Assembly: GCA_017453335.1 (NCBI GenBank)
Contig: JAFTKI010000104.1
Span: forward strand, 1-20,806
Reading direction: 5' to 3'
DNA length: 20,806 nucleotides
Source of the DNA: Clostridia bacterium
Lineage (GTDB): Bacteria; Bacillota_A; Clostridia; Oscillospirales; CAG-272
The notes under the pieces are model-generated. The model saw nothing but the letters and a program-made list of their open reading frames with translations, searched no databases and had not been told where the DNA came from. This document shows, piece after piece, positions 5,560 through 13,686 of the stretch. Positions within the stretch are counted from its first letter, which is position 1. The number at the start of each line of letters is the position of its first letter. Both the position numbers and the translations under genes were made by a program.

Positions 5560-8049
5560 AGCCTTCGTCAGCTTGGCATAAGTCGCCATCAGCTTCTTTG
5601 TACCAACCTTGTCAAACATGATCTCATACAGGGTGTCGGCTCCCATCGGCTTCACCGACAAAACCTCTCCCTCGCCAAACGTAATATGCCGTACCCGATC
5701 TCCCGGCGCAAACAACACACTCTTTCTCGGGGGGATCTTGCTTTGAAGAGGTCTTCCAACCGTGATCTGCTCCGCCGCAGGATTTGCACTCCTCTGTACC
5801 TGTACGCGCGTAGACGGCTCGGTATAGTAGGTTCTCTTTTGCGTAACGGGTGCCTCGGCTCCGCGCGGTCCGTACCCTCCGTATCCGCCAAAGCCTCCTG
5901 CAGGACGTCCGAACGGAATCCCCGGAGCGGTTCTGCCAAAAGGCTCCTCCTCGGGCTGCTCAACAAGCGCCGTTGGAATCTCGCTGACAAAGCGCGATAC
6001 GGGATTGTACATGGTTTGTCCGTACAGCAAACGGTTTTTGGTATGTAATAAATACAACTCCTTCTTGGCACGCGTGATGGCAACGTAAGCAAGTCTGCGC
6101 TCCTCCTCCATCTCGCTCTCGCCTGCCGTGATGGTCTGCATTCCGGGGAAAAGCCCGTCCTCCATACCCGGCAAAAAGACGATCGGGAACTCCAAGCCCT
6201 TCGCGCTGTGAATGGTCATCATCACCACCGCGTCGGCGCTTTCGTCATAGCGATCCACATCGGCAACCAGCGCGGTCTCTTCCAAAAATCCAACCAGCGT
6301 GGGCGCCTCGTTTTCCTTCATGTACTCCAGAATGCCCGACTTAAATTCCTCCAAGTTCTCCAGTCGCTCCGCTTCCTCCTCTCCCGCGTCGATCAGCATC
6401 TGACGGTAGCCCGAGCGGTCCAGCACTGCATCGAACAGCACGTCCAGCGTCACGCGCTCGGAAAGCTCGGTGAGGGAGTGGATCAGCTCGGCAAAGCTCT
6501 CCAAGGTCGCGCGGCTACGCTCCAAGGCAACGAACGATGCGGCATGGTCGATCACCCAGAAATGGCTCTGTCCCTGCTCCTCCGCGATCAGCGCGATGGC
6601 ATCCAGCGTTTTGGCTCCGATCTTGCGGCGCGGCTCGTTGATGATACGCGACAGACGCACGTTGTCATCATGATTGCTCACAAGCTGCAGATATGCCACT
6701 GCATCACGAATTTCCTTGCGGTCGGAGAATCGGGTTCCGCCCAACACACGGTACGGAACACCCGACCTTGCAAACGCCTTCTCGATGCTGTTGGCTTGCG
6801 CGTTCGTGCGGTACAGCACCGCAAAATCGCGGTACACGGCGTTGCCCTTTGCAACGGTTTTGTTCACCGTATCCACTACGAACCGCGCCTCGGCGTTCTG
6901 GTCGTCGCATCGGCGTAAATGGATCTTCTCGCCCTCGCCCGATGCCGTCCAAAGAGTCTTTCCCTTTCTGCCCGCGTTGTTTTTGATCACCGCGTTGGCG
7001 GCATCCAGAATGTTTTGCGTGGAGCGGTAATTCTGCTCCAGCTTGATCACCTTTGCATTCGGGAAGGTCTTATCAAAGGTCAAAATATTTTCGATGGTGG
7101 CACCGCGGAACTTATAGATACTCTGGTCGTCATCACCCACCACCATCAGATTTTGATAGAAGCCCGACAGGAGAACAGTGAGCTGAAGCTGTGCGATGTT
7201 GGTGTCCTGAAACTCGTCCACGCACACGTATTTGAAGCGTTTTTGGTAGGCTTCCCGCACCTCTGCATGATTTTTGAGCAACAGAACGGTCTGCATAATG
7301 ATATCGTCAAAGTCCATAGCATTGGACTCACGGAGCATCTGTTGATAGCGTTCATACACTCGTGCGATCTGCTTTTGGCGGTAATCGTTGCCCGCTTCCA
7401 TCGCAAACGCGTCGGGCGAGAGCAAGCGATCCTTTGCACGGCTGATGGCAGACAAAACGCTCTTGATCGGCAACAGCTTTTCGTCAATGCCGCAGTCCTT
7501 CATCGCGCCAAGGGCGGTCTTTTTGGAATCGTCGGTATCGTAAATGGTAAAGCCCTGGCGGTAGCCGCACTTTTCGCAATGCTGGCGCAAAATACGCAGG
7601 CAGACCGAGTGGAAGGTACCCGTCCAGATCTCGGAGGCGATCCCCTCGTCCTCGGGAAACATTTTGGCAAGACGAACCTTGATCTCGTTTGCGGCTTTGT
7701 TGGTAAAGGTGATTGCCAGCACGCGATAGGGCTCGCAGGCGTTGTTGGTGAATTCGGGAAGGATCCCGAACTCGATATCGGACGCGGGCAGGGAGAGTGC
7801 GTTTTGCAGCTCCCGAACGCGTTTTTCATCCACGCCGTAGGGGACGTACTCGCTCATATAGGCGTTGCCGTAGCGGATCAGAAAAGCGATACGGCGAACG
7901 AGAACGGTGGTTTTACCGCTTCCCGCACCTGCCAGGACAAGCAGGGGGTTATTGATGGTAAAAACGGCTTCTCTTTGGCGCTCGTTGAGAGAGCCGTAGA
8001 CTTTATCGAAGAGCGCACGTTTTGCGCTCAAATATTCTTGTTCAATCAT
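5557..8049 (-). CDS. pcrA: ATP-dependent DNA helicase PcrA/UvrD (superfamily 1A)
   Basis: PcrA is the essential 3'-5' helicase of Firmicutes that acts in nucleotide-excision repair, removal of RecA filaments and rolling-circle replication, and binds RNA polymerase. All SF1A motifs are present: Walker A GAGSGKT (41-47), ITFTNKAANE (Ia), VDEFQDTN (about 277-284), VGDDDQSIYKFRGA (about 304-317), EQNYRST, MTIHSAKGLEF, and RLAYVAITRAKKELY. A Gly/Tyr-rich linker (GGFGGYGGYG) leads to a C-terminal Tudor-like module beginning GDRVRHITFGEGEVLSV, the RNA-polymerase-binding part. An extra segment of about 45 residues lies between motifs I and Ia (about 60-105), which canonical PcrA lacks. The length is 830 residues. 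The start is an ATG with GAGGT upstream. It is flanked on both sides by R-type repeats. Confidence 0.96.
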   Translation of the reverse strand: MIEQEYLSAKRALFDKVYGSLNERQREAVFTINNPLLVLAGAGSGKTTVLVRRIAFLIRYGNAYMSEYVPYGVDEKRVRELQNALSLPASDIEFGILPEFTNNACEPYRVLAITFTNKAANEIKVRLAKMFPEDEGIASEIWTGTFHSVCLRILRQHCEKCGYRQGFTIYDTDDSKKTALGAMKDCGIDEKLLPIKSVLSAISRAKDRLLSPDAFAMEAGNDYRQKQIARVYERYQQMLRESNAMDFDDIIMQTVLLLKNHAEVREAYQKRFKYVCVDEFQDTNIAQLQLTVLLSGFYQNLMVVGDDDQSIYKFRGATIENILTFDKTFPNAKVIKLEQNYRSTQNILDAANAVIKNNAGRKGKTLWTASGEGEKIHLRRCDDQNAEARFVVDTVNKTVAKGNAVYRDFAVLYRTNAQANSIEKAFARSGVPYRVLGGTRFSDRKEIRDAVAYLQLVSNHDDNVRLSRIINEPRRKIGAKTLDAIALIAEEQGQSHFWVIDHAASFVALERSRATLESFAELIHSLTELSERVTLDVLFDAVLDRSGYRQMLIDAGEEEAERLENLEEFKSGILEYMKENEAPTLVGFLEETALVADVDRYDESADAVVMMTIHSAKGLEFPIVFLPGMEDGLFPGMQTITAGESEMEEERRLAYVAITRAKKELYLLHTKNRLLYGQTMYNPVSRFVSEIPTALVEQPEEEPFGRTAPGIPFGRPAGGFGGYGGYGPRGAEAPVTQKRTYYTEPSTRVQVQRSANPAAEQITVGRPLQSKIPPRKSVLFAPGDRVRHITFGEGEVLSVKPMGADTLYEIMFDKVGTKKLMATYAKLTKA

Positions 8050-8080
8050 TGGTTACCTCGTTGAAAATAAATCATACACG

Positions 8081-8763
8081 GCTGCTCACCGTGTTCGCAC
8101 GCTCATATTTGAAAAGCTTTCGCCCGCCTTTTTCAAAAGGCGGCGCAGGTGGAGGGCACGGAGCCCTCCTCTCCGTCCGCAGACGGCGAAACTTCCTTAC
8201 GGCGCTTTTCTTTTTGCAAAGTGGCATTGCTTGCAATGCCGTGGAGCGTAGCGGAACATCTTTTTATTTTGCGCCTTTGGCTTCAAAGAAAAAAGCGATA
8301 AAAGATATAGCAGTTAGTAACAGCCTGTTGCCTTAAAAAATACCTGTTTGTATTTTGAAATACACCCCATCCACCACTCCGTGGTCCCCCTTCTCCTCAA
8401 GGAGAAGGCTTTCAAAAGTTCCCACTTTTGAAAAAGGTTGTACTACACATTCTTGTTAAGTAAAACCATTTTACAAAACATTTTTACAATCTATTTTATA
8501 ATAATAAAAACGGTTTATAAGTTACTTATAACCTATCATTTCCCAAGCAAATGATTCTTGAGAGCCTTCTCCTTGAGGAGAAGGTGGCACGAGCCTGCGA
8601 GTGACGGATGAGGTGTAGGATGCGGAGCATCCGTCACAAGAAATACGGTAAGGAGTTTTTCACGCCCTTGACCTGTGCGAGCTTTTGAGAAAAGCACACG
8701 CGCAAGCGCATCGACCAAAACTTTTCAAACCGGTTTGTGCAATCATGGCGGGATGCCGTGTTA
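8081..8763. repeat. R2: 683 bp intergenic repeat, second copy of R1, with a nested element
   Basis: R2 begins GCTGCTCACCGTGTTCGCAC, 31 bases from the pcrA start codon, and ends GTTTGTGCAATCAT...GCCGTGTTA at the stop codon of the TIM-barrel gene. Both ends match R1 in sequence and in placement relative to the genes. About 8081-8336 and 8660-8763 align with the ends of R1. The middle of R1 (about 5362-5470) is replaced by the REP pair 8363-8615. It contains perfect palindromes GGCATTGCTTGCAATGCC (8223-8240) and GGATGCGGAGCATCC (8618-8632). A weak TATGAT at 8071-8076 (minus strand) is the best candidate -10 for pcrA, without a good -35. Confidence 0.85.
8363..8615. repeat. REP2: inverted-pair repeat nested inside R2
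   Basis: The left arm has CACCCCATCC followed by a CCTTCTCCTCAAGGAGAAGG hairpin; the right arm has AGCCTTCTCCTTGAGGAGAAGG and GACGGATGAGGTG, its inverted counterpart. The centre (about 8440-8540) is very AT-rich and encodes nothing. Its position in the middle of an R1-type repeat suggests a later insertion. Confidence 0.85.
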
Positions 8764-9609
8764 CAGAAGTGCCATGTATGCGTTCTTCATGTAAAGCGCA
8801 TCCTCTGCCTGCGTTCCGTCCGATTCGCAAATAATGCGCGGCGCAACACCCTCCCGAACGATCGCCTCCGCCAACGGCTCAAATACAGGCCCAAACTCCT
8901 CGTCCGCAAAGGTCAGATGCTTCTTCTCCCCCGCCGACGTGTACGCAATCTTGGAAAAATGACAATGTAAACTCTTGGCAAACTCGTCTCCCAAGCTCTC
9001 CCCGATCGTGCAAAATACCCGCCTGTACGCATCTACATCGGGAAACGCTCCGCCGATGTTCCGCGCATTCAAATGCCCGAAATCCACCACAGGCGCATAA
9101 ATCGGAGACACGCGGCATTGCTCGATCACCTCGTCCAGAGTTCCAAGCTGGTTCACCTTTCCCATCGTCTCGATCCCCAGTCGGATCTTCGTCTCTCCAA
9201 CCGCTTCTGCGACCTTTTCCAGCGTGTCCTTAGACAGCGCCATCGCTTCCTCGCGCGAGATCTTTGCCGCGCTTCCACTGTGGATCACAATGGTGTCGGC
9301 TCCCAAAAGCTCTGCCGCCCAAAGCGATTTTTGAATGTACTCCAAGCTCTTCAGGCGCTTTTCGGGATCCACTCCCGACAAAGAAATGTAATACGGCGTG
9401 TGGAGCGACATCTTAATGCCATGCTCCCTTGCCTTCTCGCCCACGGCGCGCAGCGATGCCTCGCCTGCCGTAAGCCCGTTGCCTGCCTCATATTCGAAAG
9501 CGTCCAACCCAAACCGCTTCACCCATCCCGGTGCCTGCACCGTGGATTTTCCGCCCTCGCGGTAAAACAGATCCCCGTTTCCGCCGGGGCCAAAGGTTGC
9601 TATACTCAT
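8761..9609 (-). CDS. endonuclease IV-like / xylose-isomerase-like TIM-barrel metalloenzyme
   Basis: A 282-residue AP-endonuclease-2-superfamily barrel. Compared with E. coli Nfo, the metal ligands appear as H70 (LHTPYYISLSG), H110 (VIHSGS), E147 (GIETMGK), D176 and H179 (VDFGHLNAR), H217 (HCHFSKI), H231 (KKHLTF) and E262 (ICESDG). By my alignment the residue matching Nfo Asp229 is lysine (GEKKH), which would weaken the third metal site. The protein may therefore be an atypical AP endonuclease or a sugar-phosphate isomerase of the same fold; I do not assign a gene symbol. It is the last gene of the operon, nine bases after yqeG. The start is an ATG with GAGGGA upstream. The stop codon coincides with the end of R2. 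Confidence 0.8.
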   Translation of the reverse strand: MSIATFGPGGNGDLFYREGGKSTVQAPGWVKRFGLDAFEYEAGNGLTAGEASLRAVGEKAREHGIKMSLHTPYYISLSGVDPEKRLKSLEYIQKSLWAAELLGADTIVIHSGSAAKISREEAMALSKDTLEKVAEAVGETKIRLGIETMGKVNQLGTLDEVIEQCRVSPIYAPVVDFGHLNARNIGGAFPDVDAYRRVFCTIGESLGDEFAKSLHCHFSKIAYTSAGEKKHLTFADEEFGPVFEPLAEAIVREGVAPRIICESDGTQAEDALYMKNAYMALL

Positions 9610-9618
9610 GTCAGTCCC

Positions 9619-10158
9619 TCACTTTTCTCTGATCTTCCAGAACGACAGATACTCACGGTATCCGTTCTGCTTGGCAAATCTGCGAATGAACGGCCGCTCA
9701 CACCACCTCTTAAATTTGAAAAAGAGCGTGGTCTTGTCTTTGATCGGCGGCACGATCAAGGCTCTCAAGCCAATGTGCTTGCCCGCGTAGCAATCGGTCA
9801 GAAGCTGGTCGCCCAGCATTGCCGTTTCTTCGTGCTTCACACCCAGCTTCTCCATCGCCGTCTCCAGCGTTTTGCGCTTCGGCTTTCCGCTGTCGGGATA
9901 CGCCAAAAGACCTAACGTCTTGTTGAATCGCTCCACGCGCGGCGCGTGATTGTTGGAGACCAATGCCACCGAAATGCCGTTTTCGGCAAGCTCGGAGAAC
10001 CACTCCCGAATACGGTCATCGGGATCGGGCATCTCGTAGGGAGCCAGCGTGTTGTCAATGTCAATGAGAAGCGCGCGCACTCCGATCGATTCCAAAAAGG
10101 CGGGCGTGATCTCATAATAATGCCCAAACATATAGTCGGGCGTCAGATTGTTCTTCAT
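9619..10158 (-). CDS. yqeG: YqeG family HAD-type (DUF-IIIA) phosphatase
   Basis: A 179-residue haloacid-dehalogenase phosphatase of the YqeG family, common in Firmicutes and of unknown physiological substrate. All four HAD motifs are visible: DIDNT (33-37) with the nucleophile aspartate, VSNN (67-70), the KPKR lysine region (92-95) and GDQLLTD (116-122). The start is the ATG at 10156-10158, with AAAGGAA upstream. An in-frame TTG further up, at 10203, overlaps the end of the PBP gene and has no reason to be used. It lies 16 bases after the PBP gene and nine before the TIM-barrel gene, so the three are probably one transcript. Confidence 0.9.
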   Translation of the reverse strand: MKNNLTPDYMFGHYYEITPAFLESIGVRALLIDIDNTLAPYEMPDPDDRIREWFSELAENGISVALVSNNHAPRVERFNKTLGLLAYPDSGKPKRKTLETAMEKLGVKHEETAMLGDQLLTDCYAGKHIGLRALIVPPIKDKTTLFFKFKRWCERPFIRRFAKQNGYREYLSFWKIREK

Positions 10159-10174
10159 CGTTCGTTCCTTTCCG

Positions 10175-12283
10175 TCAAGGATCAATTCCGTAATAACACT
10201 CAAGGATCCGCGCGGCGGTCAAGGAGGCGTAGCTTCCGCCGTAGCCCTGCTCCAAGACCACCGAAATGATCAGCTCGGGCTCCTCGATCGGCGCGGCACA
10301 CAGAAAGAGCGCATTCGGCGTATCGGTGCTGTTTTGCGCAGTACCCGTCTTGCCTCCCACAGTAATACCCGCCCGTGTGACATCCGAAAGATTCGTGCGT
10401 ACCACGTTGTTGTCCTTCACCACCATCGTCATGCCGTCCTTGATCTCGTCCAAAACCCACGAAGGGATCTCGTTTTGAGCCAATACCGTTTTTTGTGACA
10501 AGACCGTCATATTGCCCGTTCCGAAATCGCTCACGCCGTACAACAGATGTGCGCTGTAGCGCGTTCCGCTCTCCATCAGCGTTCCGAGATAACAAGCAAG
10601 CTGAATCGGGGAGACCTGCGTGTCTGCCTGTCCGATCGCCGCCTGCAGGGTGCGTCCCGCAACCTCATCCCGCGGCCAGTTGTCGGGATTCGCCAGCGAT
10701 CCCGTTGCGCCTCCCAACTCCAGTCCCGTATCCTCTCCAATGCCAAAACCCTTCATGTATCGGTTCATCGTGTCGATTCCCAATCGGTAACCCATCTCGT
10801 AAAAGAACACGTTACACGAATCGGCGATCGCCTCGCGCAAGGTCAGGCGCGTTCCGTAGTTGCTGTGCGGATAGGTCGAGCATCCGGGTGAATAGGAGGG
10901 AGAATACCGATCATATCTGCCTGTGCAGTTGACGGTATCATCCGTATCGACCGAGCCCTCCATCAATGCCGCCACGGCAACACCCAGCTTGTAAGTCGAT
11001 CCCGGCTCGTAAAGTCCCGAAATCGCGCGGTTGGTCAGCGGTCTTGCCTCGTCTGCGGCAAGCGAGCTGTAAAGCAAATTGTAGTAATTAAGATCATAAG
11101 TCGGGTACGATGCCAGTGCCAGCACCGAGAAATCATCGGGCGACAGCACCACCGCCGCACCTGCGTTACAGCCTGCCCCCAGCAAATCGTTTCCGTTTGC
11201 CCGATCGGTGATATACTGTACGTTCTCGGCAAGTCCCTGCTCGGCAGCCATTTGCAGATCGATGTCAATGGTCAGATAAACGTCCTTTCCCGCCACGGGG
11301 CTTTGCAAAACCGTGGAGCGAACCACTCTGCCCGAGGCATCCAGCACAAGCTCCATCTCGCCGTCGATCCCGTGCAGGTAGCTTTCAAATACCTTTTCGC
11401 ATCCCGATTTTCCAACAATGGCGTCCATCTGGTAGCCTTGCTCGTTGTAATATTCCCATTCCTCGGCGTAAATAGGACCTACCGTACCGAGAATGTGCGA
11501 GGCATACTGCGGATAATTGTACACACGCTTGGCGTTCACATAAAAGCTCGCCAAAGGATTCGCCCCCTCCTGAACATACGCCATCGCGGCGTGGTTGACG
11601 TTCTCGGCAAGCGTGTAGCCCGATGCCGTCGTTGTGTAAAAGCACAGCGCGCTCGCGTCATAAGACACCGAAAACCGTTGCGCGTCCATATCATAATACA
11701 ATCGGATCAGGCGATCGACCTCTTCATCGGAAAGCAATCGCTCCCCATTGCTGTTTTTCGCCAACAGATCGTACTTCTCCACGTAAAAATCGACCAGCTC
11801 CTGCGCTGTTGCGGTGTCCTCCAGATCAAGGTCGCCCAAAACGCGCCGCAAACGGTAAAAGATCAGCGAATCTCCGTCGGTCGCCTCGGCAGAATACGCA
11901 TAATCGGGATAACCCCCCGTCATGGGAAACCATTTTTCCACGTGCAGATTCTCACCCGCCTCGGCAGGTCGGTCCAAGCCCTCCAAAAGCTGACACATCG
12001 CAAGATTCCAATCGGTCGCCGACCGCAGGGTGGGATAGGTCGCAGAGGTCAGCACAAGATCATAAGAATACCGATTGCTCACCAACAGATTGCCGTTGCG
12101 GTCGTAAATCTCGCCGCGTACCGCCTGAATCTTGACCGTCCGTACCGTTGTTCCCGTGTCGTAATCGTCTCCGCGTCCCGATATCTGCGTGTAAAATAAT
12201 CTGCCTAAATAAATCATACAGACCACGCAAAATATGATCGCTACCGTCATAAACCGCCACGAATGCTTCCGATTGTCTATCAT
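10175..12283 (-). CDS. class B penicillin-binding protein (PBP2-type transpeptidase)
   Basis: A monofunctional D,D-transpeptidase that cross-links peptidoglycan at the outer face of the membrane. It has a short cytoplasmic tail, one signal-anchor helix (about residues 11-29, FMTVAIIFCVVCMIYLG), a dimerisation domain opening with VRGEIYDRNGNLLV, and the transpeptidase triad S-T-Y-K (about 429-432, nucleophile serine), S-C-N (about 489-491) and K-T-G (about 645-647). The length is 702 residues. The ATG at 12281-12283 is preceded by AGGAGG. Being near mreB suggests an elongasome role (mrdA/pbpA-like), but mreC, mreD and rodA are not in this window, so a division or sporulation role is not excluded. 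It heads the operon with yqeG and the TIM-barrel gene; I find no clear promoter in the repeat upstream. Confidence 0.93.
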   Translation of the reverse strand: MIDNRKHSWRFMTVAIIFCVVCMIYLGRLFYTQISGRGDDYDTGTTVRTVKIQAVRGEIYDRNGNLLVSNRYSYDLVLTSATYPTLRSATDWNLAMCQLLEGLDRPAEAGENLHVEKWFPMTGGYPDYAYSAEATDGDSLIFYRLRRVLGDLDLEDTATAQELVDFYVEKYDLLAKNSNGERLLSDEEVDRLIRLYYDMDAQRFSVSYDASALCFYTTTASGYTLAENVNHAAMAYVQEGANPLASFYVNAKRVYNYPQYASHILGTVGPIYAEEWEYYNEQGYQMDAIVGKSGCEKVFESYLHGIDGEMELVLDASGRVVRSTVLQSPVAGKDVYLTIDIDLQMAAEQGLAENVQYITDRANGNDLLGAGCNAGAAVVLSPDDFSVLALASYPTYDLNYYNLLYSSLAADEARPLTNRAISGLYEPGSTYKLGVAVAALMEGSVDTDDTVNCTGRYDRYSPSYSPGCSTYPHSNYGTRLTLREAIADSCNVFFYEMGYRLGIDTMNRYMKGFGIGEDTGLELGGATGSLANPDNWPRDEVAGRTLQAAIGQADTQVSPIQLACYLGTLMESGTRYSAHLLYGVSDFGTGNMTVLSQKTVLAQNEIPSWVLDEIKDGMTMVVKDNNVVRTNLSDVTRAGITVGGKTGTAQNSTDTPNALFLCAAPIEEPELIISVVLEQGYGGSYASLTAARILECYYGIDP

Positions 12284-12309
12284 GTGCTTCCCTCCTTTCT
12301 GCGGGGAAT

Positions 12310-12632
12310 TTTTTCGTGGAAACTTTTGAAAAGGCTTCCACACCTTCAAAACTTTCAAATAGGGGTTTTATTTTGGATTTTGTACTGTGCCTCTGTCCAA
12401 GCAAGCAAATTTTTAACGATTCAAACAGACAGAGCAATAGCTGCCGCAAGAAACGGGGACGCCGGTCCCTACAAGTTTGTGCGTGTTTTCAAACAATGCG
12501 CCTATCCATGCGCTTGATTTTTTCACGTTCGCGCAAGCGAACATATCACATTTGCGAAGCGAATATTTCACTGTGTAGCAATATCACCTGCCCCTTGGGG
12601 CAAATATCTCTGCGTATCCGAAACGGATACGC
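12310..12632. repeat. R3: composite intergenic repeat between the CPBP and PBP genes
   Basis: The left half has the near-palindrome GTGGAAACTTTTGAAAAGG (12316 onward), CCTTCAAAACTTTC, a 7 bp stem (CTCTGTC at 12391-12397 with GACAGAG at 12428-12434) and the core AATAGCTGCCGCAAGAAAC at 12436. The right half starts ACAAGTTTGTGCG (about 12470), reads TTTTTTCACGTTCGCG, and continues into a palindrome array. The left half matches R4 in the same orientation, while the right half matches R4 in reverse complement. The whole 12284-12640 gap is this repeat; it encodes no credible protein. Confidence 0.8.
12523..12632. repeat. array of short, differing palindromes spaced by ATATCAC-like heptamers
   Basis: Successive units are GTTCGCGCAAGCGAAC, ATATCAC, ATTTGCGAAGCGAAT, ATTTCAC, a short TGTGTAGCA, ATATCAC, TGCCCCTTGGGGCA (12589-12602), ATATCTC, and GCGTATCCG-AAA-CGGATACGC (12612-12632). 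Each palindrome differs in sequence but keeps its pairing, and the heptamer is nearly constant, giving a period of about 23-25 bases. R4 holds a smaller array of the same kind. The last hairpin ends eight bases from the CPBP stop codon and could help define that 3' end, although no T tract follows. Confidence 0.7.
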
Positions 12633-12640
12633 CTGTCCCC

Positions 12641-13618
12641 TCAAACAAGAAACATCAAAGCAAGGATCACCGCAAGGAGCCAAAGGGCGGGGTTGCGCAC
12701 GAGTGCGCGTCCGATTTGCGGGAGGGAAAGTGCGTCCGCGTATTTTTGCAGGACAAGACGTTTGCGCAACGCGAAAAGCACGAGAGGTGTGACGAAAACC
12801 GAGAGCAGCATCAGCGCAACGTATGCGATATAAAGGGATGCGGCGACGGGGTGATCGGACAGGCGCGCTGAGAGATCGGATGCCGCCGCAGAACCGCCAA
12901 GGGCGCGGATGATCTCGGTGGAAACCACACCGCCCACCAGATTCACCGCCGTATGCAACGCGATCGTGTATCGCAGCTTTCCCGTATACACATATACAAA
13001 GCCCGCCAAAAAGCCAAACAGCGTGGCGTAAAATACCTGATTGAAATTTCCGTGGATCAGACCAAATAAAAGTCCCGACAAAAGCACGGCGGGAAGCTCG
13101 CCCAAGGGGAGCAGACGGTCGATCACCAGCTTGCGGTACACGATCTCCTCCGCAACGGGAGCCAGAATTCCGCAGAATAACAGATTTGCCCAAAGGGGCG
13201 TATTCATGGTCATGGTTTCCACGGGATTGACCGCGACCTTACCCGTCAGTGCGGAAATAACCGCTTGCACGGCATTTCCCAGCCAACCGCCCAGCATCGC
13301 AATCCCGAAGCTGACCGCCAGAAGTCCCAAAAGTACACCGATCGGCAATTTTTTGCCCTGCGGGGGCGCAAACACCTTGCCAAACCGAAACAGGAAATAA
13401 GAGAGCGGCATGGCAACAAGGTACATGGGGATCGAGGAGACCGCAACGGTATACCACCCCGCCTCTTTGGCAGAGGGTACCGCATAAGCCAGGATCACGA
13501 TCAAAAGAATCTGTGCAACCAGCGAAAGAATCGTGACCGCCGAAGCACCCAGGCAGACCGAGGAGATCTGTCGCTCGATCAAGCTCCCTGCGCGGGGAGC
13601 GTTTTCGCGCTCGTTCAT
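12641..13618 (-). CDS. CPBP family intramembrane glutamic endopeptidase
   Basis: A 325-residue membrane protein of the CPBP/Abi (CAAX-protease-like) family, related to Rce1. Catalytic motifs are present: EEIVYR (E157-E158...R162), FGLIHGNFNQ (H189) and HTAVN (H222, N226), all in predicted helices. Hydrophobic segments suggest about eight transmembrane helices, including one near the N-terminus (about 28-47) and one at the extreme C-terminus (WLLAVILALMFLV). In bacteria these proteases serve in bacteriocin immunity, peptide maturation or membrane-protein turnover; no bacteriocin gene is adjacent, so the target is unknown. The ATG at 13616-13618 follows AAAGGAGG. It starts just after the mreB terminator, so it either has a promoter overlapping that hairpin or relies on read-through. 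Confidence 0.92.
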   Translation of the reverse strand: MNERENAPRAGSLIERQISSVCLGASAVTILSLVAQILLIVILAYAVPSAKEAGWYTVAVSSIPMYLVAMPLSYFLFRFGKVFAPPQGKKLPIGVLLGLLAVSFGIAMLGGWLGNAVQAVISALTGKVAVNPVETMTMNTPLWANLLFCGILAPVAEEIVYRKLVIDRLLPLGELPAVLLSGLLFGLIHGNFNQVFYATLFGFLAGFVYVYTGKLRYTIALHTAVNLVGGVVSTEIIRALGGSAAASDLSARLSDHPVAASLYIAYVALMLLSVFVTPLVLFALRKRLVLQKYADALSLPQIGRALVRNPALWLLAVILALMFLV

Positions 13619-13631
13619 AGAGCCTCCTTTG

Positions 13632-13686
13632 GAAAAAGAAAGACAGTCAAGATCTGCCCAGATTACAGGTCTTTTTCTTGACTGTC
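13632..13686 (-). terminator. intrinsic terminator of the mreB operon, starting in the stop codon
   Basis: On the minus strand an 11 bp stem, GACAGTCAAGA with TCTTGACTGTC (13676-13686 and 13642-13652), encloses a 23-base loop and is followed by TTTCTTTTT. The first stem bases overlap the TGA stop codon of mreB (13685-13687), so a ribosome at the stop codon would cover the 5' arm. This ties termination efficiency to translation of mreB and to expression of the CPBP gene just downstream. Confidence 0.8.

Noticed and set aside
10159..10203. Longer YqeG starting at the TTG at 10203
   Set aside because: It would overlap the end of the PBP gene, and the ATG at 10158 has a proper ribosome site and fits the family.
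12523..12632. Possible CRISPR array in the palindrome region
   Set aside because: The conserved unit is only seven bases and the variable parts are palindromes of about 16 bases; no cas gene is near.
12641..13618. CPBP protease as part of an abortive-infection or bacteriocin-immunity system
   Set aside because: The catalytic motifs are real, but no bacteriocin, toxin or defence gene is adjacent, so a defence role has no support here.
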